From positions 1-52,278 of the forward strand of contig CADCVF010000010.1 in the NCBI GenBank assembly GCA_902806095.1: a stretch of 52,278 nt of DNA, read 5' to 3'. This DNA is from an uncultured Rubrobacteraceae bacterium. GTDB lineage: Bacteria; Actinomycetota; Rubrobacteria; Rubrobacterales; Rubrobacteraceae. The position numbers were made by a program, and so were the translations under genes. Position 1 is the stretch's first letter, and the number at the start of each line of letters is the position of its first letter. Shown here piece by piece: positions 26,808 through 35,227 of the stretch. Under the pieces are notes generated by a model. It was not told the DNA's origin. It saw only the letters and a program-made list of their open reading frames with translations, and ran no database searches.

Positions 26808-27373
26808 TCGTCGTCTCCGGTCCCTCCGGAGCGGGAAAGTCGACGCTCATCAAGGCTTCTCTGGAGGCTGTACCCGAGCTCGCTTACTCCGTCTCGGCGA
26901 CGACGCGGAGGCCGCGGCCGGGCGAAGTAGATGGTAGGGATTACATCTTCCTCTCGCGCAAGGAGTTCGAGCACTGGATCGAGGATGGCCGCTTTCTGGA
27001 GTGGGCCGAATACTCTGGTAACCTCTACGGGACGCCGGAGCAGAAGGTAGAGGAGTTTCTAAACGAGGGAAAGTCCGTAATCCTCGAGTTGGAGCTCCAG
27101 GGTGCGAGGCAGGTCCAACTAAAGCGTCCTGATGCCGTGATGGTCTTCGTCCGCGCCCCTTCGCTGGAGGAGACCCGCCGCAGGCTCGCGGGAAGGGCTA
27201 CCGAGACGGAAGAGGCCCTGGAGAGCCGGCTCGCCACCGCCGTAGGGGAGGTCGCGGCCAGGGACGAGTTCGACCACGAAGTCATAAACGAGGACCGCGA
27301 GCGGGCCAGCAGGGATATGATCGAGAAAATGGAGTCGATAGTAAGTGGAGGAAGAGATGCTGCACGACCTTAA
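26792..27373 (+). CDS. gmk: Guanylate kinase
   Basis: 193 residues, GTG start overlapping mihF by 16 nt. It phosphorylates GMP to GDP with ATP. The P-loop GPSGAGKST is at about 10-18, followed by SVSATTRRPRPGEVDGRDYIFLS, which binds GMP, and EFLEWAEYSGNLYGTP-like FLEWAEYSGNLYGTPEQ. Length and motif order are normal. The end overlaps rpoZ. Confidence 0.97.
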   Translation: MRGSLIVVSGPSGAGKSTLIKASLEAVPELAYSVSATTRRPRPGEVDGRDYIFLSRKEFEHWIEDGRFLEWAEYSGNLYGTPEQKVEEFLNEGKSVILELELQGARQVQLKRPDAVMVFVRAPSLEETRRRLAGRATETEEALESRLATAVGEVAARDEFDHEVINEDRERASRDMIEKMESIVSGGRDAARP

Positions 27374-27713
27374 AGTAGACGAGCTTCTTGGCAAGGTTGA
27401 TTCCCGCTATGGGCTCGCTGTGGCGAGCGCCAAGAGGGCGCGCCAGATCAACGAGTACACCTCGACCCTCGGCCTCAACGATGCCCTCGGCATCCCTGGC
27501 CCGCAGGTCCACACCCGTTCGCAACACCCGCTGACTATAGCCATCGAGGAGTTGCGCCAGGACAAGCTCGACGTCTCCTTCAGGCAGCCGCCAGAGCAAG
27601 TGGAGGAACAAGTCGGGGCCGCGGATGCCGATGACTTCATCAGCCCGCCAGCCGGCGCCCCCCAGGAGACGGACATCGACTCCGGCGCCACGGGCGACGA
27701 AGGCGCGGCCTGA
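27357..27713 (+). CDS. rpoZ: RNA polymerase omega subunit
   Basis: 118 residues from ATG 27357, which has GGAGG at 27347-27351 with 5-nt spacing; GTG 27345 is in frame but would include that site. Omega helps fold and hold the beta' subunit. The conserved part is DELLGKVDSRYGLAVASAKRARQIN, then HPLTIAIEELRQDKL. The C-terminal 35 residues are acidic and variable. gmk-rpoZ-coaBC is a classic bacterial order. Confidence 0.93.
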   Translation: MLHDLKVDELLGKVDSRYGLAVASAKRARQINEYTSTLGLNDALGIPGPQVHTRSQHPLTIAIEELRQDKLDVSFRQPPEQVEEQVGAADADDFISPPAGAPQETDIDSGATGDEGAA

Positions 27714-27737
27714 GCCAGGGGCGCAAGCCTTAAAGCC

Positions 27738-28808
27738 TTGATCCTGATCTCCGTCGGAGCTTCTCCAGGGGCGCTGGCGATCCCCACTGTGGCCGCAGAG
27801 ATAGCCGCGTCAGGAACCAGGGTTGAGGTCATCCTCGGCCAGAGAGCCCGTCGGTTCGTCGGCCCTGCAGCCTTCCATGACGTAGCCCTGGTAGACGAAC
27901 CCTCGGAAACGCCCGAGGCCGTGCTCTTCGCCCCGGCACCCGCGGATACCCTGGCCAGGCTCGCCCGTGGGCTCGATGACAGCCTCTCCGCGAGCACTGT
28001 CGCCGCCCCTGATCTCGACGCCGGCACGGCAAGCCACCCCGCCGTGCGCGAGAACCTCGCACTCCTTCGGGAAGATGGCCGTCGCATCATCGAAAGGCAT
28101 GATGGTGGCATGGCCACAGCCGCAGAGATAGTCGCAACGGTGCTAGGTAGTCTCGGCGGCCCGATGGACGGGCTACGACTGCTCGTGACCGCTGGCGGCA
28201 CGAGGGAGCCCATAGACAGCGTGCGTTTTATCGGGAACCGCTCCTCCGGAAAGATGGGCCTCGCCGTTGCCAGCGAAGCTTTGCGGCTGGGAGCGAGGGT
28301 GACAGTGGTGGCCGCCAACGTAGAAAGGGCTGAGCCTGGGACCTGGCACCATCAGGTGGAGACCGTGGAGGAACTGAGGGAAGCGGTCCTACAACTGGCC
28401 GCTGAAGCCGACGCACTCGTCATGGCCGCAGCAGTCTCCGACTTCACCCCGGCCACGAAGGTGAGTGAGAAGATCCGGCGCTCCGCAGGGACGACGAGCC
28501 TGGAGCTAGCCCCGACGGCCGACATACTCGGAGCCGTCAGGGAGCGGTATCCCGACCTCTTTGTGGTAGGATTCGCGGCGACGCACGGGGACCCCGTGGC
28601 CGACGCCCGCGAGAAGCTCGCAAGCAAGGGGACGGACCTCGTGGTTGGTAACGATATCTCCAGAGAAGGCTTGGGATTCGGAGCCGCCGACAACGAGGTC
28701 TACATCGTCGGCCGCGAGAAGGAGCGTTTCGTCCCCATGGCCTCCAAAGAAGAGGTCGCCCGCGTCATCCTGGACAGTATGATCGTGGAGATGGACGAGG
28801 AGAGATAG
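27738..28808 (+). CDS. coaBC: CoaBC: phosphopantothenoylcysteine synthetase with a degenerate decarboxylase half
   Basis: 356 residues; the family is usually about 400. The C-terminal CoaB half (from about 150) looks intact: [66 protein letters not shown]. The N-terminal CoaC flavin domain keeps its outline ([30 protein letters not shown]), but the segment carrying the catalytic His (HIELA type) is shortened and lacks it. The PxMNxxMW motif reads [12 protein letters not shown], and the Cys loop (ELACGxxGxGRM) reads [11 protein letters not shown]. So CoaB activity is likely and CoaC activity doubtful. Both act in CoA synthesis. The start codon is TTG 27738. Confidence 0.82.
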   Translation: MILISVGASPGALAIPTVAAEIAASGTRVEVILGQRARRFVGPAAFHDVALVDEPSETPEAVLFAPAPADTLARLARGLDDSLSASTVAAPDLDAGTASHPAVRENLALLREDGRRIIERHDGGMATAAEIVATVLGSLGGPMDGLRLLVTAGGTREPIDSVRFIGNRSSGKMGLAVASEALRLGARVTVVAANVERAEPGTWHHQVETVEELREAVLQLAAEADALVMAAAVSDFTPATKVSEKIRRSAGTTSLELAPTADILGAVRERYPDLFVVGFAATHGDPVADAREKLASKGTDLVVGNDISREGLGFGAADNEVYIVGREKERFVPMASKEEVARVILDSMIVEMDEER

Positions 28809-28810
28809 AG

Positions 28811-30046
28811 ATGGTGGAGAAAGCGGCGGGCCCGACCACCTGGAACGCGGCGGACGACCAGAAACTGAGAGCCTCCCACCTCTTTACCTCAGAGTCGGTC
28901 ACTGAGGGCCACCCCGACAAGATTGCGGACCAGATCTCCGACACCATTCTCGACGCGGCGCTCGCTGACGATCCGATGAGCAGGGTGGCCTGCGAGACAC
29001 TCGTGACCACTGGTCTCGTAGTGGTTGCCGGCGAGATAACAACTTCGACCTACGTAGACATCCCCACCCTCGTGCGTGAGAAGGTCTCGAACATAGGTTA
29101 CACGAGGGCCAAGTTCGGCTTCGACGCCGAGACCTGTGGTGTGATCGTCTCCATAGACCCGCAGTCTGCAGATATCGCCCAGGGGGTGGACAGGGCGCTC
29201 GAGGTAAGAGACAGCGAGGCCATCGACGAGATAGGAGCGGGCGACCAGGGGATGATGTTCGGCTACGCCTGCGAGGAGACGGATGAGTTGATGCCGCTCC
29301 CGATCACACTGGCCCACGCCCTGACCCGTCGTCTCTCCGAAGTACGCAAGAGCGGACTACTCGACTATCTGAGGCCTGACGGCAAGAGCCAGGTTACCGT
29401 GCGCTACGAAGGCGATAGGCCGGTCGGGATCGAGAAGATCCTGATCTCCGCCCAGCACCGCGACGGGGTGGAGTCCCGCATGAGGGACGATCTCCTGGAG
29501 ACGGTCATCCGCCCCGTGATGCCGGACGAGTTCTTCGACCCTGGCGAGGCGGAGATCATGGTCAACCCCACGGGCAGGTTCGTTACAGGAGGACCGCAGG
29601 GCGATACGGGCCTCACTGGGCGCAAGATCATCGTCGATACCTACGGGGGTTCGGCCCCGCACGGCGGGGGCGCTTTCTCGGGCAAGGACCCGACAAAAGT
29701 CGACCGCTCAGCCTCCTACGCGGTAAGGTGGGTCGCGAAGAACCTCGTGGCGGCGGGACTCGCAGGCCGGTGCCTGGTCCAGGTGGCTTACGCGATCGGC
29801 GTCGCCCATCCCGTGAGCGTGATGGTGGAGACGTTCGGTACCGCGAGGACCGACCCGGCGACCCTGGGTGCGCTGGTGCAGGAACATTTCGACCTCAGGC
29901 CCGGCGCCATCATCCGCGACCTGAAGCTGCGGAACCCCATCTTCGCGCGGACCGCAGCATACGGCCACTTCGGACGCAGCGAACCAGGGTTCACCTGGGA
30001 GGAGACCTCGCTGGCAGATGACCTCCGCCGCGCCGCCGGCTTCTAA
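28811..30046 (+). CDS. metK: S-adenosylmethionine synthetase
   Basis: 411 residues, ATG 2 nt after coaBC. It makes SAM from methionine and ATP. Signatures are [21 protein letters not shown], the hexapeptide [16 protein letters not shown], the phosphate loop [17 protein letters not shown] and a normal C-terminal HFGR. In related genomes priA follows directly; here 5.6 kb of accessory DNA separates them. Confidence 0.98.
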   Translation: MVEKAAGPTTWNAADDQKLRASHLFTSESVTEGHPDKIADQISDTILDAALADDPMSRVACETLVTTGLVVVAGEITTSTYVDIPTLVREKVSNIGYTRAKFGFDAETCGVIVSIDPQSADIAQGVDRALEVRDSEAIDEIGAGDQGMMFGYACEETDELMPLPITLAHALTRRLSEVRKSGLLDYLRPDGKSQVTVRYEGDRPVGIEKILISAQHRDGVESRMRDDLLETVIRPVMPDEFFDPGEAEIMVNPTGRFVTGGPQGDTGLTGRKIIVDTYGGSAPHGGGAFSGKDPTKVDRSASYAVRWVAKNLVAAGLAGRCLVQVAYAIGVAHPVSVMVETFGTARTDPATLGALVQEHFDLRPGAIIRDLKLRNPIFARTAAYGHFGRSEPGFTWEETSLADDLRRAAGF

Positions 30047-30184
30047 CTGATAAGAAGATCCGGCCAGGCGACCTCGGGCGCCATCCTAATACCGTACGCA
30101 GCACGAGTAAGCCCGCTAGTACAAGTTTTGAAGGCGAAGGTGGCTTGGGCCAAGGAGGGCGTAACGGTATGCTTCTACGAGCTT

Positions 30185-30442
30185 CGTCTGAGAGGTTGCG
30201 ACGAAGACCATTTCGCGACTCGCCGCGTCTGCCGGACGACGATCCCAGTCTCCTTAGACGCCCTCCACCGAGAAGGCGGCGCCCGACAGCGATCGACCCA
30301 GCTCCGCCCGGGTGCGGAACCTCAGCTCGGTGTGCGACACCAGCTCTTCGCCGAACCTCGCCAAGAGGTAGTGAATCCCGGAGGTAAGCAAGGAAACGGG
30401 GATCGCCCCGAAAACGTGCCGCCCCTTGGCCCGCGCCCTTCA
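30185..30442 (-). pseudogene. Remnant of a class I SAM-dependent methyltransferase
   Basis: Reading the minus strand leftwards from a stop at 30440-30442, the frame encodes a stretch ending LVSHTELRFRTRAELGRSLSGAAFSVEGV, then TAA (30254-30256), then continues in the same frame as GDWDRRPADAASREMVFVA. The combined text matches the usual C-terminus of small class I methyltransferases (TLRFR-type strand, AGFxVEEVYGDWD, REMVFVA), with a stop in place of the expected Tyr codon (TAA for TAC/TAT). The N-terminal SAM-binding half is missing. So the gene is both truncated and interrupted. Family assignment is from memory of the pattern. Confidence 0.6.
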
Positions 30443-30467
30443 ACTCCGGTGTCTCGGCGGCTACAAT
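30439..30467 (+). promoter_or_regulatory. Candidate promoter of the ATPase/LuxR regulator
   Basis: TACAAT (30462-30467) is a near-consensus -10, 34 nt before the ATG. The hexamer 17 nt upstream, TTCAAC, is only a half match to a -35. Confidence 0.4.
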
Positions 30468-30500
30468 TGATGCGAGCAGCGGAAGAGTAGGGAGCGCCCC

Positions 30501-32864
30501 ATGCCAGACACGCCACGACCGGCGCCCGAGGGTACCGCGGGAGACCCGGTCGTAGAGCGCCCGAACAACCTGCCGATCGCGCTCTCGAGCTTCGTGGGGC
30601 GGGGGCGGGAGATCTCGGAGGTCGAGGCCCTGCTCGCGGGCAACCGCCTGCTGACGCTCACCGGCCCAGGAGGCTCGGGCAAGACGCGCCTGGCCCTAAG
30701 GGTGGCATCAAGGGTGCTCGAAGGCTTTGAGGACGGGGCGTGGCTGGTGGAGCTCGCCCCGCTATCTGATCCCGGGCTCGTGATCCGGGCCGTGGCATTC
30801 GTCCTGGGGGTCAGGGAGGGTCCGGGCGGCTCGCTCCTCGAGGTGCTCTCCGACCACCTTCGGTCCAGGCGCCTGCTCCTCGTGCTGGACAACTGCGAGC
30901 ACCTTGTAGGCGCCTCGGCCTCCCTCGCCGAAGCCCTGCTAAGGCGCTGCCGGAACCTCTCGGTCCTTGCGACTAGCCGCGAGGCGTTGGGCGTGACCGG
31001 GGAGGCCGTCTTCGCCGTGCCCCCGCTCGCGCTGCCCGACCCACGCCGCCCGCCGGCTGTAGAGGGCCTCCCCGAGTATGAGGCGGCGAGGCTCTTCGTC
31101 GAGCGCGCCAGGGCGGTAAACCACGGGTTGTCGCTCACGGAGGAGAACGCCTCGGCCGTGGCGCAGGTGTGCTACCGTCTCGACGGGATGCCCTTGGCCA
31201 TAGAGCTCGCCGCCGCGAGGGCGAAGGCGCTCTCGATCGAGCAGATCTCTTCGCGCCTCGACGACGCCTTCCGGCTGCTTAAGGGGGGCGCCAGCCGCAC
31301 GGCCATGGCCCGCCAGAGGACCCTGAGGGCGACCATGGACTGGAGCTATGGCCTGCTCACGGAAGAGGAACGTGCCCTGCTCAGGCGCCTCTCGGTGTTC
31401 GCCGGCGGGTTCACGCTGGAGGCCGCCGAGGCGGTCGGGGCGGGGGGAGGCATCGAGGAGGCGGGGGTGCTGGACTTGCTCGCCTCGCTGGTCGACAAGT
31501 CGCTCGTGCCGCTCGAGGACCGAGGAGGAGGGGCGCGCTACAGGCTGCTCGAGACGGTCCGCCAGTACGCGTCCGAGAAGCTCGGGGCCGAGGCGGAGGA
31601 GAAGGGGGCCGGCGGGCGTCACGCCCGGTACTACCTGGCTTTGGCCGAAGAGGCCGAGCCGGAGCTCAAGGGCGAGCGCCAGGAGGAGTGGCTGGAGCGA
31701 CTTGAAGGGGACAATGACAACCTGCGTGCTGCCATGAGGTTCCTGCTCGATGCGGACGAGGTGGATACTTCCTTGCGCCTCGCCTGGGCGCTGTGGCTTT
31801 TCTGGTGGTACCGCAGCCACCACGAGGAGGGGCGTCACTACGCTGACGAGGTGCTCACCAAGGGTTACTCCCTCTCCGTAGGTCAGCGAGCCAAGGTGGC
31901 CTGGATCAGGGGCGTCACCTCCTACGGGCGCGAGAGCGCCGAAGAAGCGGCACAGCTGTGCCAGGAGAGCGTCAACCTGTTCCGCGAGGCGGGGGACCAA
32001 ACCAACCTGGCGCTCACGCTTATGGGTGCGAGCGTCACGTGGCTGCAGTGCGGCTATCCCGAGCGCTCGAGCGCGCTCCTGGAGGAGGCCACCGCGCTCC
32101 ACCGCGCCCTCGGGGACCCGTGGGGTATCAGCGTGGCGGTGGCGCACTTCGGGATGGTCTACCTCAAGCGGGGCGTCCGCGAGCGTGCCCTGCCGCTCCT
32201 GGAGGAGGCGCGGGCCATCTCGGGGGAGATACGCAACGGCATAGCCGGGCACATGGCGGCCTACAACCTGGCGCTCTCGGCCGGGGCCGCTGGCGAGCAC
32301 GGGCAGGCGGTCGAGCTGCACGCCGAGGGGCTGGGTTTCGCCATGGAGGTCGGAGACGTGGCGAACGCGGCCTACTCCCTGGAGGGACTGGCCCAGGTGG
32401 CCGGGGCACGGGGCGAGCCGGAACGGGGGGCGAGGCTCTTCGGCGCCTCCGAGGCTCTGCTGGAGACCGTCGGGGCCCCGCGCTACGTCCACGCCCAGGA
32501 CGAAGCCTCCTACGAACGCGCCGTCGAAGAACTGCGCTTGCGCCTGGGCGAGGAGGCCTTCGAGGCAGCGTGGGACCAAGGGCGGGAGATGTCCCTGGAG
32601 AGGGCAGTAGAGTACGGCCTCGAAGAGCCAGAGTCGGACGAAGCAGCCGAGGAAGCCCCTACCTCCTACCCCGCGGGCCTGAGCGCCCGCGAGGCAGAGA
32701 TCCTGGGGCTCGTGGCTAAAGGGCTGACCAACGCCCGGATAGCCGAGGAGCTCTACGTGAGCCCGCGCACCGTCAACTGGCACCTCACCTCCGCCTACCG
32801 CAAGATAGGCTCCCACTCCCGCGCTGAGGCCGCCCGCTTCGCCCTAGTGCACGGCCTCTCTTGA
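30501..32864 (+). CDS. Large ATPase-TPR-LuxR transcriptional regulator
   Basis: 787 residues, ATG start. Domain order: NB-ARC/AAA-like ATPase (about 25-330) with FVGRGREISEVEALL, Walker A GPGGSGKT (55-62), Walker B LLLVLDNCEH (about 125-134), LATSREALGVTGE and GMPLAIELAAARA; then a winged-helix-like block ending LLETVRQYASEKL; TPR-like helices (about 380-650); and a LuxR/GerE helix-turn-helix (727-787: LSAREAEILGLVAKGLTNARIAEELYVSPRTVNWHL in part). This STAND-type plan suggests an ATP-gated, signal-sensing DNA-binding activator; the signal is unknown. Such regulators are numerous in Rubrobacter-like genomes. The downstream repeats and the SnoaL and beta-helix genes are plausible targets. Confidence 0.92.
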   Translation: MPDTPRPAPEGTAGDPVVERPNNLPIALSSFVGRGREISEVEALLAGNRLLTLTGPGGSGKTRLALRVASRVLEGFEDGAWLVELAPLSDPGLVIRAVAFVLGVREGPGGSLLEVLSDHLRSRRLLLVLDNCEHLVGASASLAEALLRRCRNLSVLATSREALGVTGEAVFAVPPLALPDPRRPPAVEGLPEYEAARLFVERARAVNHGLSLTEENASAVAQVCYRLDGMPLAIELAAARAKALSIEQISSRLDDAFRLLKGGASRTAMARQRTLRATMDWSYGLLTEEERALLRRLSVFAGGFTLEAAEAVGAGGGIEEAGVLDLLASLVDKSLVPLEDRGGGARYRLLETVRQYASEKLGAEAEEKGAGGRHARYYLALAEEAEPELKGERQEEWLERLEGDNDNLRAAMRFLLDADEVDTSLRLAWALWLFWWYRSHHEEGRHYADEVLTKGYSLSVGQRAKVAWIRGVTSYGRESAEEAAQLCQESVNLFREAGDQTNLALTLMGASVTWLQCGYPERSSALLEEATALHRALGDPWGISVAVAHFGMVYLKRGVRERALPLLEEARAISGEIRNGIAGHMAAYNLALSAGAAGEHGQAVELHAEGLGFAMEVGDVANAAYSLEGLAQVAGARGEPERGARLFGASEALLETVGAPRYVHAQDEASYERAVEELRLRLGEEAFEAAWDQGREMSLERAVEYGLEEPESDEAAEEAPTSYPAGLSAREAEILGLVAKGLTNARIAEELYVSPRTVNWHLTSAYRKIGSHSRAEAARFALVHGLS

Positions 32865-32964
32865 GCTTTCCCTGATCGCGCACCGATCCCGCCTTGACCC
32901 GCGCCCCTAGGCGGGCGATCCCCACCCGCTCGTCTTAGCTCGGGGGCGTCCATTTCTCCGTACG

Positions 32965-33027
32965 TCGGGCGCTTGCCTATATGCCTCGGGCACTTACCTG
33001 TGTGCGTTGGGCACTTACCGGGTCGCC
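32965..33027. repeat. Three tandem 21-bp direct repeats (iteron-like)
   Basis: Units at 32965-32985, 32986-33006 and 33007-33027 share the core TYGGGCRCTTRCC at the same place in each 21-bp period, and neighbouring units match at 15-16 of 21 positions. A 21-bp period is two helical turns, so a protein would bind all three on one face of the DNA. They lie 100-165 bp after the LuxR-type gene and about 140-200 bp before the SnoaL-like gene. Confidence 0.75.
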
Positions 33028-33051
33028 TTACGCCCCACCCCCTGGCAAACA

Positions 33052-33077
33052 GGTACCCCTAACCGGTACTTCTAACG
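33052..33077. repeat. Two tandem 13-bp repeats GGTACyyCTAACs
   Basis: GGTACCCCTAACC (33052-33064) is followed without gap by GGTACTTCTAACG (33065-33077), 10 of 13 positions equal. A looser third copy (GGTGTAGGCCC) may begin at 33077. The family is distinct from the 21-bp units just upstream. Confidence 0.55.
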
Positions 33078-33099
33078 GTGTAGGCCCTCCTGGGGCGCC

Positions 33100-33121
33100 C
33101 TAGGCTTGTTCTAGGCAACAA
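33100..33121. repeat. Two tandem 11-bp repeats starting CTAGGC
   Basis: CTAGGCTTGTT (33100-33110) and CTAGGCAACAA (33111-33121) are adjacent. The second halves TTGTT and AACAA are reverse complements of each other, so the pair also contains an inverted element. They sit 43-64 nt before the SnoaL-like start, where a promoter is expected, although no clear -10 is seen. Confidence 0.5.
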
Positions 33122-33163
33122 AGATGGTCCAAGCGAACGGCACAGAAAGGAGGAACGAGACCG

Positions 33164-33574
33164 GTGATAGAGGAGCAGAGCGCCGAAGGAGGGTTGGACT
33201 TCGGGTCTTTGCGAAAGGCCATTGAGGGCAAAGACCCCGAGGCCCTCTTAGGCTTCTACTCAGAGGACGCGGAGCTCCGCATAGTTAATGCGCCCCTTCC
33301 CGGTGTCCCGGCCTTCGAGCTTGAGGGGCGCTCGCAGATCGAGAGGTACCTGCACGCCGTCTGCGAGCAGGAGATGGACTGCCTCATCGAGGGTGAGGCC
33401 GTCATGGGCGAGGGGAGCATCTCCTTCTCTAGCACGTGCGAGTACCCGGACGGGAGCAGGATCCTCGTGAGGACGACCCTTGTGGTAGCGGGGGGCGTGA
33501 TCGTGGGGCATCTAGACGTGGTGGGGGGCGCCCCTAGCGAGGACGCGAAGGGGGGTGAGCGCCGAGGTCTTTAG
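33164..33574 (+). CDS. SnoaL/NTF2-like small protein
   Basis: 136 residues, GTG start with AAAGGAGG 11 nt upstream. The sequence has the cone-fold pattern of SnoaL/NTF2-like proteins: helices (FGSLRKAIEGKDPEALLGFYSEDAELRI), then strands (EGRSQIERYLHAVCEQ, SFSSTCEYPDGSRILVRTTLVV, VIVGHLDVVGG). These proteins may be ligand-binding or cyclase/isomerase-like; no catalytic residue can be assigned. No signal peptide is seen. It stands between the repeat-rich region and the secreted beta-helix gene and is probably co-transcribed with the latter. Confidence 0.8.
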   Translation: MIEEQSAEGGLDFGSLRKAIEGKDPEALLGFYSEDAELRIVNAPLPGVPAFELEGRSQIERYLHAVCEQEMDCLIEGEAVMGEGSISFSSTCEYPDGSRILVRTTLVVAGGVIVGHLDVVGGAPSEDAKGGERRGL

Positions 33575-33649
33575 AGAGCACGAGAGCAAGAGCAAGCGGA
33601 ATCAAGCGGCACGGACACGAGAAGGCCAAACGGAAAGAGGAAAGGGAAG

Positions 33650-35227
33650 ATGACCCTAAAGACGACCATAGAGCAACGGATAGGGATCACGCAGAGGACC
33701 AAGGCGCTGGCCGCTGGGCTTCTGGTGGCGGGGATGATGGCCTCAGGCATGATGGCCGCGGCACCCGCCCAAGGCGCCACGACCTTCACGGTCAACTCCA
33801 CCGCCGACGCCCCGGACGCCTCCCTCGCCGGCACGGCTTGCGACACCGACGTGTTCACGAACGGCGACCAGTGCACCTTGAGGGCCGCCATCCAGCAGGC
33901 CAACGCCACCGCAGGGGCCGACCTAATAAACTTCGCCATCCCGGGCACGGGGGTGAAGACCATCAACGTGGGTGCCACTGGCTTGGGTGCGCTGCCCGCG
34001 ATAACCGAGCAGCTGACCATCGACGGCTACACCCAGCCCGGATCATCCCCCAACACCCGGGCGACCGGCAACAACGCCGTCCTCAAGATAGAGCTCAACG
34101 GGGCTAGCGCGCCCGATGGCAGCGGGCTCGAGATCGCCAGCTCCTCAAACAGCGTGATCAAGGGCCTTGTGATCAACCGTTTCGGAATCGATGGTATCGA
34201 GATACATGGTAGCTCGACGGCCAACCGCGTAGAGGGCAACTTCATAGGTACCGACCCCACCGGCACCATAGACCGGGGCAACGGCTTCGACGCCGTGGGC
34301 ATCTTCAGCGGCCCCTCCGGGAACTTGGTGGGTGGCACCACGCCCGCCTCGCGCAACGTCCTCTCGGGCAACGGCGATACCGGCCTCTTCGTCTCCAACA
34401 CGAGCAACAACCGCGCGCAGGGTAACTACGTGGGTACCGACAAGAGCGGCACCAAGGACCTCGGCAACGAGGACGGCGGCGTCGTCATCACCGCCAGCGC
34501 GGCGGACAACGTCATCGGGGGTACGACCGCCGGTGCGCGCAACCTCATCAGCGGCAACGATGGCAACGGCATCCTCATAAAGGTCAGCAGCGCCTTCAAC
34601 GAGGTGATTGGCAACCGCATAGGCACCACCGCAAGCGGCACCGGCGCCCTGGGCAATAGCGCCACCGGCGTGGCCTTCGACGGCGCTTCCAACAACCTGA
34701 TCGGGGACGGCAGCTCGGCAGGGGCGAATACCATAGCCTTCAACGGCCAAGACGGGGTCGCGATCATCGGCGGCTCCATCCTAGAGAGGATCTCGCGCAA
34801 CTCGATCTTCTCGAACGCCGAGCTGGGCATAGACCTCGCTGGCGGCGTCGAGGACGCTCAGGGCAACACAGCAAACGACCCCGGCGACGTGGACTCCGGC
34901 CCAAACGGCCTGCAGAACAAGCCCGTCCTCTCCTCCGCCAAGACCGTCTCGGGCAAGACCACCATCACCGGCAAGCTCGACAGCCTCCCTAATGAGTTCT
35001 ACAAGGTCGCGCTCTACTCCAACCCTTCCGGCAACGAGGGCAAGAAGTTCATAGGCCAGAAGATCGTCACCACCGACGCCTCTGGCAACGCCTCCTTCAC
35101 CTTCTCCCCGGCCGCAGCGGTCTCGGCGGGGCAGACGGTCACCGCCACGGCGCAGACCGCAGCCCTGGAGGCCACAGCCGTGGGCACCTCGGAGTTCTCT
35201 GCACCGAAGAAGGTGGCCTCTTCGTAG
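33650..35227 (+). CDS. Secreted CSLREA-domain parallel beta-helix protein
   Basis: 525 residues. A long signal peptide (residues 1-43: basic start, hydrophobic LAAGLLVAGMMASGMMAAAPAQ-like core, cleavage near AQGA) directs export. Residues 45-85 form a CSLREA domain (FTVNSTADAPDASLAGTAC and CTLRAAIQQANA). From about 160 to 400 right-handed beta-helix coils repeat NxxxGNxIGTDxxGTxxLGN and NxIGGTTxxxRNLISGN. The C-terminal 100 residues look like a beta-sandwich (KPVLSSAKTVSGKTTITGKL onwards). No LPxTG or transmembrane anchor is present, so it is probably released or held by wall contact. Polysaccharide binding or lyase action is possible but unproven. Confidence 0.88.
   Translation: MTLKTTIEQRIGITQRTKALAAGLLVAGMMASGMMAAAPAQGATTFTVNSTADAPDASLAGTACDTDVFTNGDQCTLRAAIQQANATAGADLINFAIPGTGVKTINVGATGLGALPAITEQLTIDGYTQPGSSPNTRATGNNAVLKIELNGASAPDGSGLEIASSSNSVIKGLVINRFGIDGIEIHGSSTANRVEGNFIGTDPTGTIDRGNGFDAVGIFSGPSGNLVGGTTPASRNVLSGNGDTGLFVSNTSNNRAQGNYVGTDKSGTKDLGNEDGGVVITASAADNVIGGTTAGARNLISGNDGNGILIKVSSAFNEVIGNRIGTTASGTGALGNSATGVAFDGASNNLIGDGSSAGANTIAFNGQDGVAIIGGSILERISRNSIFSNAELGIDLAGGVEDAQGNTANDPGDVDSGPNGLQNKPVLSSAKTVSGKTTITGKLDSLPNEFYKVALYSNPSGNEGKKFIGQKIVTTDASGNASFTFSPAAAVSAGQTVTATAQTAALEATAVGTSEFSAPKKVASS

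Larger units (their letters stand above)
30047..30500. other. 454-bp spacer after metK, mostly gene debris
   Basis: No intact gene. The middle is occupied by a decayed methyltransferase on the minus strand, and the right end has the promoter of the LuxR-type regulator. Plus-strand frames here (30128-30490, 30145-30387) have no recognisable protein character. 30047-30118 shows nothing I can name. Confidence 0.5.

Noticed and set aside
30128-30490. 120-codon plus-strand frame in the metK spacer
   Set aside because: The minus strand of this stretch carries a recognisable methyltransferase remnant, and the plus frame has no protein character.
30939-32816. 625-codon minus-strand frame opposite the LuxR-type regulator
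   Set aside because: The plus strand has clear Walker and HTH motifs; the antisense frame has none.
32965-33027. Possibility that the 21-bp repeats are a CRISPR array
   Set aside because: Units are contiguous with no unique spacers, and no cas gene is near.
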